This document shows positions 56,050 through 64,000 of a DNA stretch of 64,000 bases, piece after piece. The position numbers and the translations under genes were made by a program. Within the stretch, counting starts at the first letter, position 1, and each line of letters begins with the position of its first letter. The notes beneath the pieces were generated by a model, which did not search any database, had not been told where the DNA came from, and worked only from the letters and a program-made list of their open reading frames with translations. This DNA comes from Leifsonia shinshuensis (GTDB taxonomy: Bacteria > Actinomycetota > Actinomycetes > Actinomycetales > Microbacteriaceae), in the NCBI RefSeq assembly GCF_014217625.1, contig NZ_CP043641.1:1054001-1118000 (forward strand). The letters are read 5' to 3'.

Positions 56050-56685
56050 TCAGCGCACGAGGCCGTTCTCGTACGCGAAGGCGACGAGCTGCACCCGGGA
56101 GGTGAGCGCCAGCTTGGCGAGGATGCTCCGGATGTGCGACTTCACCGTCGCGTCGGAGATGAACGCCGTCCGGCCGATCTCGCCGTTGCTGAGGCCCCGC
56201 GCCGCGAGCAGGAACACCTCCTTCTCCCGCACGGACAGCGGCTCGATCGCCTCCGGCCGCCGGCGCGCGAGCGTGCGCAGCAGCTCGCTCGTCGACTTCG
56301 GGGCGATGACCGAGTGGCCTTCGTGGACGGTGCGGATCGCGGCGAGGATGAAGTCGGGCGTCGCGTCCTTGAGCAGGAACCCGTCGGCTCCGGCCCGGAG
56401 CGCGGACGCCACCGCCTCGTCGCGGTCGAAGGTCGTGAGGACGACGATCCGGGGCCGCTCCGACGACGCTCCGCCGCGGATCGCGCGCGTGGCCGCGATG
56501 CCGTCCATGACCGGCATCCGGATGTCCATGAGCATCACGTCCGGACGGCCGGAGCGCGCCAGCTCGACCGCCTGGAGGCCGTCCGGCGCCGCCCCGGCGA
56601 ACGCGAGGTCCTGCTGCGACTCGATCATCATCTGGAGGCCCGCGCAGAACAGCGGCTGATCGTCGGCCACGGCCACCCGGATCAT
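56050..56685 (-). CDS. NarL/LuxR-type response regulator
   Basis: 211 residues. The receiver domain has the acidic pocket ADDQ, phospho-acceptor Asp in LMDIRMPVMDG (about 55) and Lys in LLKDAT. The C-terminal LuxR-type HTH includes LSVREKEVFLLAARGLSN and ATVKSHIRSILAKL. The ATG at 56685 overlaps the kinase stop (ATGA). Targets are unknown. Confidence 0.95.
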   Translation of the reverse strand: MIRVAVADDQPLFCAGLQMMIESQQDLAFAGAAPDGLQAVELARSGRPDVMLMDIRMPVMDGIAATRAIRGGASSERPRIVVLTTFDRDEAVASALRAGADGFLLKDATPDFILAAIRTVHEGHSVIAPKSTSELLRTLARRRPEAIEPLSVREKEVFLLAARGLSNGEIGRTAFISDATVKSHIRSILAKLALTSRVQLVAFAYENGLVR

Positions 56686-57893
56686 GCGGTCGCCTCCACC
56701 CGGCCGGCCGCCGGGATGTAGGCGGTCACGAGGAAGCCGCCTGGGACGTCGTCGTCCGGTCCCGCGTCCAGCCAGCCGCCGGCGAGCCTGGCCCGTTCGC
56801 GCATCCCGATCAGTCCGCGACCCGAGGCGTTCTGGGGCGCGGGACCCCGCGCGACCCCGGGCCGGGAGGCGAGCGAGAGGGACACGCCGTCGTCGCGCTC
56901 GTCGAGAGCGAGACGTGCCGCCGCCCCGGGGCCGGCGTGCTTGAGCGCGTTCGTCAGGCCCTCCTGGACGATCCGGTAGACCGCGAGCTCCTGCGCGGCC
57001 GTGAGGTCCCCGCGCTCCCCGAAGCGTTCGAGCGTGACGGTCAGTCCCGCGCCGCCGAGCCGGGCCACCAGCTCGTCCAGGTCGGCCATCCCGGGATGCT
57101 CCGGACCGTCCGGCGAGCCCACCAGCGTCTCGATCAGCACCCGGACCTCCGTCAGCGACGAGCGAGCCGTGGAGGCGATGGTCGCCAGGGACGGGGCCAC
57201 CGCCGCGGGACGCTCCTCGGCCAGCAGGCGTGCGCCGTCGGCCTGGGCGAGGATCACCGACAGCGAGTGCGCCATGATGTCGTGGACGTCCTGCGCGATG
57301 CGCTCGCGCTCGCCCGACACGAACGCCTCGGTCTCGGCCGCGCGCAGCTCGACCGTCGCGCGTTCGAGCTCGAGCTCGCTGTTCCGCTTGCGGAGCCAGA
57401 CACCGATCAGTGTGCCGATCAGCCAGGCGATCGCCGCGGCGGAGGCGCACAGGACGAAGAACATGGCGCGCGCCGCCGCATCGCCCCGGCCGACACCCAG
57501 CCACCAGGCGAGCAGCCCGGCCGCGGAGAGGCCGCTCCCGATCGCGAAGACGAGGGCGCCCACGCGCATCCGGCCGTGGACCTCCGCGGCGACGACGAGG
57601 ATGACGAACGCGTAACCGAGGTAGGCCAGCGGCTCTTCGAAGATCGCTTGCGGGAAGAGCAGCTGGCCGAGCAGGATCGCCGTCCCGATCGCCATCGCGA
57701 GGATGGGCTGGAGGTGCGAGACCCCGATCGCGACGGCCAGCAGGAGGAGGGCGCCCCAGAACGGCACCTCGTTGCGGAGCATCCCCGGCCCGAGCTGATG
57801 CCGTCCGACGAGGTCGATCGCCCAGAAGACGAAGAAGACCACGGCGAGCGCCGGCTCGAACAGCCAGCGGCTGCGTTGCAGAAGCGAACTCAT
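56682..57893 (-). CDS. sensor histidine kinase (HisKA_3/NarX type)
   Basis: 403 residues. Five to six TMs (residues 10-165) form a membrane sensor with little outside sequence. The dimer/phospho-acceptor helix is ERERIAQDVHDIMAHSLSVI (His near 210), followed by a HATPase domain with EGLTNALKHA and GRGLIGMRERA. It phosphorylates the coupled response regulator. A TAGCGT box 6 nt before the ATG suggests a leaderless mRNA. Confidence 0.94.
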   Translation of the reverse strand: MSSLLQRSRWLFEPALAVVFFVFWAIDLVGRHQLGPGMLRNEVPFWGALLLLAVAIGVSHLQPILAMAIGTAILLGQLLFPQAIFEEPLAYLGYAFVILVVAAEVHGRMRVGALVFAIGSGLSAAGLLAWWLGVGRGDAAARAMFFVLCASAAAIAWLIGTLIGVWLRKRNSELELERATVELRAAETEAFVSGERERIAQDVHDIMAHSLSVILAQADGARLLAEERPAAVAPSLATIASTARSSLTEVRVLIETLVGSPDGPEHPGMADLDELVARLGGAGLTVTLERFGERGDLTAAQELAVYRIVQEGLTNALKHAGPGAAARLALDERDDGVSLSLASRPGVARGPAPQNASGRGLIGMRERARLAGGWLDAGPDDDVPGGFLVTAYIPAAGRVEATA

Positions 57894-57899
57894 ACCGAC

Positions 57900-57905
57900 A
57901 CGCTA
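57900..57905 (-). promoter_or_regulatory. -10 box of the two-component operon
   Basis: TAGCGT on the minus strand ends 6 nt before the kinase ATG. Confidence 0.45.
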
Positions 57906-58043
57906 GGGCGACCGGGGGGTGAGCCGGCGGATCTCCGCGCGGAAATCAGCCCTGGGGCGGAGCGGGCGGAACGGGAGGGCGGACGCCCCGCTCAGCCGCT
58001 AGGCTGCGGGGACGTCGCGGTGATGCGGCGGATGGGGGGAACC

Positions 58044-58565
58044 ATGAGTTCGAAGTTCGCGCGCGCCTGGATCGCGACGACGGCCGCAGCGCTTCTGTTG
58101 AGCGGGTGCTCCGCTGCGGCGAGCGCGCCGACGGGCGGGCAGCCCTCCGGCGCGCCACCGGCCGCATCAGGGTCGCCCGGCGCGACCGCGCCCGCGTCAC
58201 GTGACCTGGCCGTCGGCGCCTTCACCCCGGCGAACGGGGTGTCCGGTCGCGTCGCCGTGGAGAGCGCCGACGGCGCCCTCGTGCTGACACTCGACTCCTT
58301 CCACTCGGGTGCGGACCAGCTCCGGCTCCTCCTGGTGGACGCGGACCCCGCCGAGCTGGCCTCCTGCGTCCCGGAGGCCGCCGCCACGGCGAGCGTCGGA
58401 GGAACGCCCGGCGGTCCGGCCTCCCGCTTCCCGTTCGCGTCGGCGTCGGAGCTCGGCTCCACCGTCCCGCGTTTCGCGGCCGTCGTGGTCGTGCGTCAGC
58501 ACCGCGACGGCGACCCGGACTGCACCGAGCCGGTGGTGGCAGTGGCTCCGCTGACCTGGTCCTAG
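58044..58565 (+). CDS. predicted lipoprotein, unknown
   Basis: 173 residues. The signal peptide ends in lipobox LLSGC (Cys21), followed by an Ala/Ser/Pro/Gly linker and a small beta-rich domain (VSGRVAVESADGALVLTLDSF in part) with two Cys (ELASCVPEA, PDCTEP). It resembles exported DM13/Ig-like small domains but no family could be fixed. GGGGGGA lies just before the ATG. It is divergent from the two-component operon and could be its target. Confidence 0.75.
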   Translation: MSSKFARAWIATTAAALLLSGCSAAASAPTGGQPSGAPPAASGSPGATAPASRDLAVGAFTPANGVSGRVAVESADGALVLTLDSFHSGADQLRLLLVDADPAELASCVPEAAATASVGGTPGGPASRFPFASASELGSTVPRFAAVVVVRQHRDGDPDCTEPVVAVAPLTWS

Positions 58566-58578
58566 TCTCCGCGGCGGA

Positions 58579-58995
58579 TCACCGCGCCCGCCGCACCGCC
58601 GTGCACGCCACTTCGACGACCGACCCCTCGTCCCAGAGCTCGGCCACGCCGACGGCGGTCCAGGCCGGGAACGGTCGCGGCAGGAATTCCCCGGCGATCG
58701 CGAGCAGCGCCTCCCCCTGACCACGGATCCCGACGTGGAACGACCGGAGCTCGACGACGTCCGCCCAGCCGAACCCGGCCTCCCGGAGCGTCGCGTCGAG
58801 GTTCAGGAACGTGCGGCGGATCTGGTGGGCACTGTCCGGGGAGAACGACAGGTCCTCGTCCTCGCCGGTGTGGCCGGTGACGTGGAGGGTGTCGCCGTCG
58901 CGGAGGGCGGCGGGCACGCCGGAGCTCTCGAAGAACGGCCGCCAGAACGCGGGCACGATCGCGTCGCGGTGCGGGCCGATACTGAGCGTCGTCAT
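58579..58995 (-). CDS. Rid-family (YjgF-like) protein lacking the catalytic Arg
   Basis: 138 residues of the RidA/YjgF fold (DTLHVTGHTGEDEDL, NLDATLREAGFGWADVVELRSF in part, AWTAVGVAELWDEGSVVEVA). RidA deaminates reactive enamines using an Arg in the PxRxxV strand; here this strand reads FPAWTAVGV, so the Arg is missing and the canonical activity is doubtful. The ATG at 58995 overlaps the stop of the upstream hydrolase (ATGA). Confidence 0.8.
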   Translation of the reverse strand: MTTLSIGPHRDAIVPAFWRPFFESSGVPAALRDGDTLHVTGHTGEDEDLSFSPDSAHQIRRTFLNLDATLREAGFGWADVVELRSFHVGIRGQGEALLAIAGEFLPRPFPAWTAVGVAELWDEGSVVEVACTAVRRAR

Positions 58996-59792
58996 GGTGG
59001 GCTCCCTCCCTCGTGCGCGGCGATGAACGCCGCCGCATCCTCCGCGACCCTCCCGGGCCGCTCCCAGAGCACGAGGTGCCCGGTCGCTTCGTAGATCACC
59101 AGCCGGCTGCCGCCGATCGCCGCGGCCAGCTCGTGCGCTTGCGTTTCCGGGAGGATGTCGTCCTCCGCACCCCACAGGACCAGCGCCGGAGCGACGATCG
59201 TCCCGCGCCGCAGCGGCGGCTCGGCGGTGACGAGCCCTTCGATCCCCGCGAGCCACACCGCGCGCGGAATGGTCAGCGCCGCGTCGGCCTGATCGGCGAG
59301 GAAGCCGTCCGGAACCGGCGCATGCAGCGGAAGCGCTTGGTTGACGGCGCGGATGTCGTCCGGGGTGACGGGATCGTGGAACGCCGCGAGCTCACCCGCG
59401 AGCGCCCGCGGGACCTGCCCGCGCAGATCGCTCGGCGCCCCGACCAGCACCAGCCCGCGCACGCGTTCGGGATGCTGGACCGCGACCTGTTGCGCGAGGT
59501 AGCCGCCGCTGGAGGTGCCGAGCAGCCAGCCGTCGTGAAGGCCAAGCTCGTCCAGGAGGGCGACGACATCCCCAGCAGCATCCTCCACCGAGTACCCGCC
59601 GTCCGGCTTGTCGCTCTCACCGACGCCGCGCAGATCGGGCACGACGAGCCGGAGGTCCCCCGGGAGCAGCGGCACGAGCCGGTCGAACGAGCGGTGCGTC
59701 TCGCCCCAAGCATGAAGCAGCACGACCGGCGCGCCCCGGCCGGACTCCTGCACGGCCAGGGTGACACCGGTGGAGAGCGGGATGCGCCGCAT
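58992..59792 (-). CDS. alpha/beta hydrolase
   Basis: 266 residues. The nucleophile elbow is GTSSGG (about 92-97), the acid Asp is in LWGAEDDILP and the His in ATGHLVLWERP. The oxyanion region is LLHAWGETHRSF. Esterase, lactonase or dehalogenase-like activity is possible; the substrate is unknown. The ATG at 59792 has CATAAT 6 nt upstream. Co-translated with the Rid-like gene. Confidence 0.9.
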   Translation of the reverse strand: MRRIPLSTGVTLAVQESGRGAPVVLLHAWGETHRSFDRLVPLLPGDLRLVVPDLRGVGESDKPDGGYSVEDAAGDVVALLDELGLHDGWLLGTSSGGYLAQQVAVQHPERVRGLVLVGAPSDLRGQVPRALAGELAAFHDPVTPDDIRAVNQALPLHAPVPDGFLADQADAALTIPRAVWLAGIEGLVTAEPPLRRGTIVAPALVLWGAEDDILPETQAHELAAAIGGSRLVIYEATGHLVLWERPGRVAEDAAAFIAAHEGGSPP

Positions 59793-59798
59793 GCGGGC

Positions 59799-59804
59799 AT
59801 TATG
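59799..59804 (-). promoter_or_regulatory. -10 box of the hydrolase gene
   Basis: CATAAT on the minus strand ends 6 nt before the ATG at 59792. Confidence 0.4.
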
Positions 59805-59875
59805 CCGCGCGGGGATCGTGAGCGGGGAGGGCGAGGATGCTCGTCCGAGTCGCCGATCCAATCGATGAAACGAAA

Positions 59876-59912
59876 AAGCCCCCGACCGGTGTCTCCACGG
59901 AATCGGGGGCTT
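59876..59912 (-). terminator. intrinsic terminator of tRNA-Lys
   Basis: AAGCCCCCGA (59876-59885) and TCGGGGGCTT (59903-59912) form a 10-bp stem. On the minus strand it is followed by a run of five T. It ends the tRNA transcript. Confidence 0.85.
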
Positions 59913-59933
59913 CTCGCCACCTGCGGTGTTGGG

Positions 59934-60006
59934 TGCGCCCCCAGGGACTTGAACCCTGAACCCATTGATTAAGAGTCAATTGCTCTGCCGATTGAGCTAG
60001 AGGCGC
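59934..60006 (-). tRNA. tRNA-Lys (anticodon CTT)
   Basis: A 73-nt cloverleaf. The acceptor stem is GCGCCTC with GGGGCGC (one T-G pair), the D-arm TAGCTCAATCGGCAGAGCA, the anticodon stem ATTGA/TCAAT with loop CTCTTAA (anticodon CTT), and the T-arm CAGGG-TTCAAGT-CCCTG. The discriminator is A; the 3' CCA is not encoded (CCC follows). Confidence 0.96.
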
Positions 60007-60116
60007 ATTCGTTCCGGTTTCCCGGACCGAGGCTCAACACTAGCATCCGCGCCGGGCGCGACGCCAATCGAGTGCAGCACCCATGGCAGCCCGGGCGTGT
60101 CCCCGCGGCGGCCCGC

Positions 60117-60122
60117 TAGGCT
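60117..60122 (+). promoter_or_regulatory. -10 box of the hisN-like gene
   Basis: TAGGCT ends 6 nt before the GTG at 60129. It is the same hexamer and spacing as at 269-274. Confidence 0.5.
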
Positions 60123-60128
60123 CCTGGC

Positions 60129-60932
60129 GTGACCGACGCTCGCGACACCGCTCCGCTCCACTCCGACGACCTGGCGCTCGCGCAGCGGCTCGCCGATCTC
60201 GCCGACTCGATCTCCTCCGCGCATTTCCGCGAGCGCGGTCTCCACGTCGACACCAAGCCCGACCGCACGTTCGTCACGGAGGCCGACCTGGCCGTCGAGC
60301 GGGCCGTCCGGGAGGCGCTGGCCGCCGAGCGCCCGGGCGACGGGATCCTCGGCGAGGAGTACGGCACGGAGGGCGACACCGCACGGCAGTGGATCCTCGA
60401 CCCGATCGACGGGACCTCCAACTACCTGCGCGGCGTGCCGGTCTGGGGCACGCTCATCGCGCTCGCCGAGAACGGCACACCCGTCCTCGGCGTCGTCAGC
60501 TCCCCCGCCCTCGGCAAGCGCTGGTGGGCTGCGGCGGGCGGCGGCGCGTGGACGACCGACGCGCCGGGCGCCGAGCCGCGGCGGATCCGGGTGTCCGCCG
60601 TCGACGACCTCGCGAACGCGTCGATCAGCTTCCAGAGCATAGCCCAGTGGGATCAGGCCGGCTACCTCGACCGGCTCGTCGCCCTCACCCGCCGGGTGTG
60701 GCGGGACCGCGCGTACGGCGACATGTGGTCGTACATGCTGCTGGCCGAGGGGCTGCTGGACGCCGTGGGCGAGTTCGACGTGAAGACCTACGACCTGGCC
60801 GCGCTCATCCCGATCGTGGAGGAGGCCGGCGGCACGTTCACCTCCGTGACCGGCGAGCCGGGGCCGTCGCACGGGTCGTCGCTCGCCTCGAACGGGCTGC
60901 TGCACCGGGCCCTGCTCGACGCGCTCGCGTAG
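60129..60932 (+). CDS. hisN: inositol-monophosphatase-family phosphatase, probably histidinol-phosphatase
   Basis: 267 residues. Metal-site motifs are GEEYG (about 76-80) and DPIDGTSNYLRG (about 91-102), plus VKTYDLAALIPIVEEAGG in the C-terminal part. Actinobacterial HisN belongs to this family and removes the phosphate from histidinol phosphate; inositol phosphatase or NADP phosphatase cannot be excluded. GTG start with a leaderless -10 box. Confidence 0.85.
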   Translation: MTDARDTAPLHSDDLALAQRLADLADSISSAHFRERGLHVDTKPDRTFVTEADLAVERAVREALAAERPGDGILGEEYGTEGDTARQWILDPIDGTSNYLRGVPVWGTLIALAENGTPVLGVVSSPALGKRWWAAAGGGAWTTDAPGAEPRRIRVSAVDDLANASISFQSIAQWDQAGYLDRLVALTRRVWRDRAYGDMWSYMLLAEGLLDAVGEFDVKTYDLAALIPIVEEAGGTFTSVTGEPGPSHGSSLASNGLLHRALLDALA

Positions 60933-61023
60933 CGCCGCCGCCGGCCCCGCCGCGCAGAGCGGCGAACGCCCGCAAACACTTTCATAGCCTCCGCATCCCG
61001 CGACCGCGCCGCACTCCACCCAA

Positions 61024-61029
61024 TAGGCT
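61024..61029 (+). promoter_or_regulatory. -10 box of the ABC exporter operon
   Basis: TAGGCT ends 7 nt before the GTG at 61037. Confidence 0.5.
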
Positions 61030-61036
61030 CGACCCT

Positions 61037-61960
61037 GTGAGCACCCACACCGACGAGCCCCTCGTGCACATCGCCGGCTTCCGCATGGACTTCGGGCGGA
61101 CCACCGTCATCCGCGACCTCTCCTTCGACATCGTCCGCGGTGAGACGTTCGGCTTCCTCGGCAGCAACGGGTCGGGCAAGACCACGACCATCCGCGCGTT
61201 GCTCGGCATCTACCAGCCGACCGCCGGCGTCCTGCACATCGACGGCAAGGACTTCTCCCCGGAGGCCGGCGAACGGCTCGGCTACTTGCCGGAGGAGCGC
61301 GGCCTCTACAAGAAGGAGTCCGTCATCGACGTGATGGTCTACTTCGGCCGGCTGAAGGGTCTCGGCGCCGAGAAGGCGCGGCGCTGGTCGAGCGAGTACC
61401 TGGAGCGCGTGGGCATCGGCGACAAGGAGAAGGTCCGGCTCGACAAGCTCTCCGGCGGTCAGCAGCAGAAGGTCCAGCTCGGCGTCACGATCATGAACCA
61501 GCCCGAACTGCTGATCCTGGACGAGCCGACGAAGGGCTTCGACCCTGTCAACCGGCGCCTGCTCATGGACATCATCGACGACCAGAAGCGCGCCGGATCG
61601 ACGGTGATGATGGTGACCCACCAGATGGAGGAGGTCGAGCGGCTCTGCGACCGTGTCATCCTCCTGAAAGACGGCGTCTCGCGCGCCTACGGCACCGTCT
61701 CGGAGGTGCAGGAGCAGTTCGGCGGCACCCTCGTCCACGTCGATCACGACGGCACGATCCCCGCCTCCGCGGCCTACCGCGTCGCGAAGGACGAGAACGG
61801 GCACGCCGAGCTGGAGGTCGCGAACGACGCCGACACCGCGGCGATCCTGCGCGGCCTCGTGGAGGCCGGCCTCCACATCACGCGCTTCGCTCCCACCCGC
61901 AAATCCCTGGACGACATCTTCGTCGAGGTCTACGGCGCCGAGAGCCGCCAGGAGGACTGA
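61037..61960 (+). CDS. ABC transporter ATP-binding protein (NatA-like)
   Basis: 307 residues. Walker A GSNGSGKTTT (about 38-47), Q-loop region YLPEERGLY, signature LSGGQQQKVQLG, Walker B LLILDEPTKGFDP and H-loop MVTHQMEEVE are all intact. The C-terminal DUF4162-like domain ends with LDDIFVEVYG. It energises the permease 2 nt downstream. Confidence 0.95.
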   Translation: MSTHTDEPLVHIAGFRMDFGRTTVIRDLSFDIVRGETFGFLGSNGSGKTTTIRALLGIYQPTAGVLHIDGKDFSPEAGERLGYLPEERGLYKKESVIDVMVYFGRLKGLGAEKARRWSSEYLERVGIGDKEKVRLDKLSGGQQQKVQLGVTIMNQPELLILDEPTKGFDPVNRRLLMDIIDDQKRAGSTVMMVTHQMEEVERLCDRVILLKDGVSRAYGTVSEVQEQFGGTLVHVDHDGTIPASAAYRVAKDENGHAELEVANDADTAAILRGLVEAGLHITRFAPTRKSLDDIFVEVYGAESRQED

Positions 61961-61962
61961 CC

Positions 61963-63204
61963 ATGGCCCGCCACAACCTCTCCACCGTCATCGGGTTCGA
62001 GTTCACCCGCACGATCAAGAAGCGCAGCTTCTGGGCGGTGACGCTGATCATGCCGCTGCTCATCTTCGGACTCGGAGCGCTCGTCATCTCAGCGAACGCC
62101 TCCAGCGCCAACACCGCCGACCAGCAGAAGAACCAGCGCTTCGACTTCCTCTACGTCGACGCGTCCGGGCTGGTCGACCCTGCGACCGCGCAGGAGTACG
62201 GCGGCAAGCAGATCGCGAGCAGCTCCGAGGGCGTCGAGGAGGTGCAGATCGGCGGCACCCCGGCCTTCTTCGACTACCCGGCCGACCCGTCGAAGCAGAC
62301 CATCAAGGTCTACGGCGCCGACGCCGGCGTCTTCGCGAACAACAAGTACTCCGCCGTCGCCCAGTCGCTGCTGTCGACCAGCGTGGAGAAGAAGCTGGAC
62401 AGCCCGGTGGACGTCGCGATCCTGCGCGGCGAGACGAACACCGCCACCACCACGTTCAAGGACGGCGCGGTCGCCCCGGGCTTCGAGGGCATCCTCCCGC
62501 CGCTGATCTTTTTGGCCGCGTTCTTCGTCGTGATCGTCTTCCTCGGCAACCAGATGCTGAACTCCACGCTGGAGGAGAAGGAGAACCGGGTCACCGAGAT
62601 GATTCTGACGACGATCAACCCGACGAATCTGCTCGTCGGCAAAGTGATCTCACTGTTCGCGGTCGGGATCATCCAGATAGCGGTGTTCGCCCTGCCGGTC
62701 GTGATCGGCTATCTGTTCTTCCGCGACCAGCTCTCCATCCCGAACCTCGACCTGAGCTCGCTGGTGTTCGACCCGCAGAAGATGATCGTCGGCGCTCTCA
62801 TCACGATCGGCGGATTCGCGCTGTTCACCGGGACGCTCGTCGCCGTCGGCGCGGTCATGCCGACCGCGAAGGACGCCGCGCCGTTCTTCTCGGTCGTGAT
62901 CTTCGCGGTCGTCATCCCGATCTATGCAGCCAGCTACGCGGTCAGCACGCCCGAGGCGCCGATCTTGCAGGTCCTGGCCTACTTCCCGTTCACGGCTCCG
63001 ATCACCGCGCTCATCCTCAACGCGTTCGGGTCGCTGCCGCTCTGGCAGGCGATCATCATCATCGCCGAGCTGTTCATCCTCGCGCTCATCGTGCTCCGGC
63101 TGGCCGTGCGGCTGTTCCGCTACGGGTCGATCGAGTACTCCAGCAAGGTGCGCATCACGGACGTGCTGGGGCGCAAGGCGGCCACCGGATCGGCGGCACG
63201 CTGA
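61963..63204 (+). CDS. ABC transporter permease (NatB-like)
   Basis: 413 residues of the ABC-2 type. One TM near residue 30, a large outside domain (about 50-170), then five to six TMs with the coupling motif LEEKENRVTEMIL. NatAB pumps export sodium; the cargo here is unproven. The stop overlaps the start of the next gene (TGATG). Confidence 0.92.
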   Translation: MARHNLSTVIGFEFTRTIKKRSFWAVTLIMPLLIFGLGALVISANASSANTADQQKNQRFDFLYVDASGLVDPATAQEYGGKQIASSSEGVEEVQIGGTPAFFDYPADPSKQTIKVYGADAGVFANNKYSAVAQSLLSTSVEKKLDSPVDVAILRGETNTATTTFKDGAVAPGFEGILPPLIFLAAFFVVIVFLGNQMLNSTLEEKENRVTEMILTTINPTNLLVGKVISLFAVGIIQIAVFALPVVIGYLFFRDQLSIPNLDLSSLVFDPQKMIVGALITIGGFALFTGTLVAVGAVMPTAKDAAPFFSVVIFAVVIPIYAASYAVSTPEAPILQVLAYFPFTAPITALILNAFGSLPLWQAIIIIAELFILALIVLRLAVRLFRYGSIEYSSKVRITDVLGRKAATGSAAR

Positions 63205-64000
63205 TGCGCGCCGTGGTCGTGCCGCAGCCCGGTGACGCGGAGGTCCTGACCGTCGCCGACGTCCCCGAGCCGCAGCCCGGCCCCGGCGAGGTCCGGATCC
63301 GCGTGATCGCGGCCGGGCTGAACGGCGCCGACCTCAGTCAGCGCCGCGGCTTCTACCCGCCGCCGCCCGGCGCCCCGGAGTGGCCCGGCCTGGAGGCCTC
63401 CGGCGTCATCGACGCGGTCGGCCCTGACGTCGAACCCGGCCGTTGGAGCGAGGGCGACCTCGTCTGCGCACTGCTCCCCGGCGGCGGCTACGCCGAGTAC
63501 GTCACGGTCGACGCCGGACTGGTCCTCCCGGTCCCGCCCGGCGTGGACCCGGTGGAGGCCGCCGGTCTCCCGGAGGTCGCCGCCACCGTCTGGTCGAACG
63601 TGTTCGACCTCGGCGCGCTCGCGCCCGGCGAGACGCTGCTGGTGCACGGCGGCTCCAGCGGAATCGGCAGCATGGCCATCCAGCTCGCCCACGCGCTCGG
63701 CTCGCCCGTCATCGCGACCGCCGGCAGCCCCGAGAAGGCCGCCTTCTGCCGCGGCCTCGGCGCGGACGCCGCCGTCGACTACCGCACCGACGACTTCGTG
63801 GCGGCCGTGCGCGCCTTCACCGACGGCCGCGGGACGGACGTCGTGCTCGACATCGTCGGCGGCGCGTACATCGCCCGCGACCTGGACGCCCTCGCCACCG
63901 GAGGCCGCATCATGTCGATCGCGGTCCGCGACCGCACCCCGGCCGCCGTGGACATGGGCCTCCTGATGAGCAAGCGCGCCCGCCTCCAGGGCACGACGAT
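63204..64000 (+). CDS. zinc-type alcohol dehydrogenase-like/quinone oxidoreductase, cut at window edge
   Basis: At least 265 residues of an MDR-family NADPH oxidoreductase. The GroES-like domain (MRAVVVPQPGDAEVLTVADV in part, GLNGADLSQRRGFYPPPPGA) is followed by the cofactor domain with HGGSSGIGSMAIQLA. Zinc ligands are absent, which fits quinone oxidoreductases (QOR/PIG3 type). The ATG shares a base with the permease stop. The C-terminus lies outside the window. Confidence 0.9.
   Translation, partial: MRAVVVPQPGDAEVLTVADVPEPQPGPGEVRIRVIAAGLNGADLSQRRGFYPPPPGAPEWPGLEASGVIDAVGPDVEPGRWSEGDLVCALLPGGGYAEYVTVDAGLVLPVPPGVDPVEAAGLPEVAATVWSNVFDLGALAPGETLLVHGGSSGIGSMAIQLAHALGSPVIATAGSPEKAAFCRGLGADAAVDYRTDDFVAAVRAFTDGRGTDVVLDIVGGAYIARDLDALATGGRIMSIAVRDRTPAAVDMGLLMSKRARLQGTT

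Noticed and set aside
60933..61036. Terminator after the hisN-like gene
   Set aside because: CGCCGC/GCGGCG can form a 6-bp stem, but in such GC-rich DNA this is expected by chance and there is no T-run.

Overview
The window is high-GC DNA from an actinobacterium, most likely of the Microbacteriaceae. The reasons are near-exclusive use of GC-ending codons, frequent GTG starts, many genes with a TANNNT box 6-7 nt before the start codon (leaderless layout), the ClpS-DUF2017 pair, ECF42 sigma/DGPF modules, OtsA/OtsB and a block ilvD-ilvB-ilvN-ilvC-serA-leuB-ilvE-FAH-gltX. The genus cannot be fixed from the sequence. No rRNA, CRISPR, prophage or insertion sequence was seen. There is one tRNA gene (Lys, anticodon CTT). 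No gene-free stretch exceeds 300 bases.

Layout. 1-7.1 kb: a cut membrane protein with a divergent MarR regulator; a minus-strand run panE-like / FAH / gltX / thioredoxin-reductase-like; then a LysR regulator divergent from a class V aminotransferase. 7.1-21.5 kb: branched-chain amino acid and serine synthesis on the minus strand (ilvD, ilvB, ilvN, ilvC, serA, leuB, ilvE), interrupted by DUF1918, cutC, a DGPF/ECF42 module and an MFS/TetR pair with a 26-bp palindromic operator. 21.6-25.8 kb: trehalose synthesis (otsA, otsB), a sugar-phosphate isomerase-like gene and a GDSL lipoprotein.

25.9-33.6 kb: a TetR regulator divergent from an unusual export operon. An MMPL/RND-type transporter carries a C-terminal degenerate ABC-ATPase-like domain and is translationally coupled to a YhgE/Pip membrane protein. 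An ArsB/NhaD-like transporter and two small unknown genes follow. 33.6-38.8 kb: a glucose-6-phosphate dehydrogenase paralogue back to back with a GH15 glucoamylase/trehalase, then clpS, DUF2017 and a baeRF3-like protein.

38.9-47.4 kb: an oligosaccharide-use operon. Its parts are a promoter with a LacI-type palindrome, a secreted six-hairpin-like protein with a CBM-like tail, a LacI regulator, a lipoprotein binding protein, two permeases and two GH130-type enzymes. It probably handles beta-mannosides and has no ATPase of its own. 47.5-50.1 kb: a second DGPF/ECF42 module with the same promoter pattern as the first, a PLDc_N peptide and a decayed secreted-protein gene. 50.2-59.8 kb: dehydrogenase, AI-2E-family transporter, SDR, MFS exporter, small membrane protein, methyltransferase/SRPBCC pair, NarL-type two-component system, lipoprotein, Rid-like protein and alpha/beta hydrolase. 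59.9-64 kb: tRNA-Lys with terminator, hisN-like phosphatase, NatA/NatB-like ABC exporter and a cut quinone oxidoreductase.

The most unusual items are the MMPL/pseudo-ABC fusion with its YhgE partner, the paired DGPF-ECF42 modules sharing one promoter pattern, three near-identical 57-63 bp palindromes between genes, and a codon-usage break inside ilvD.
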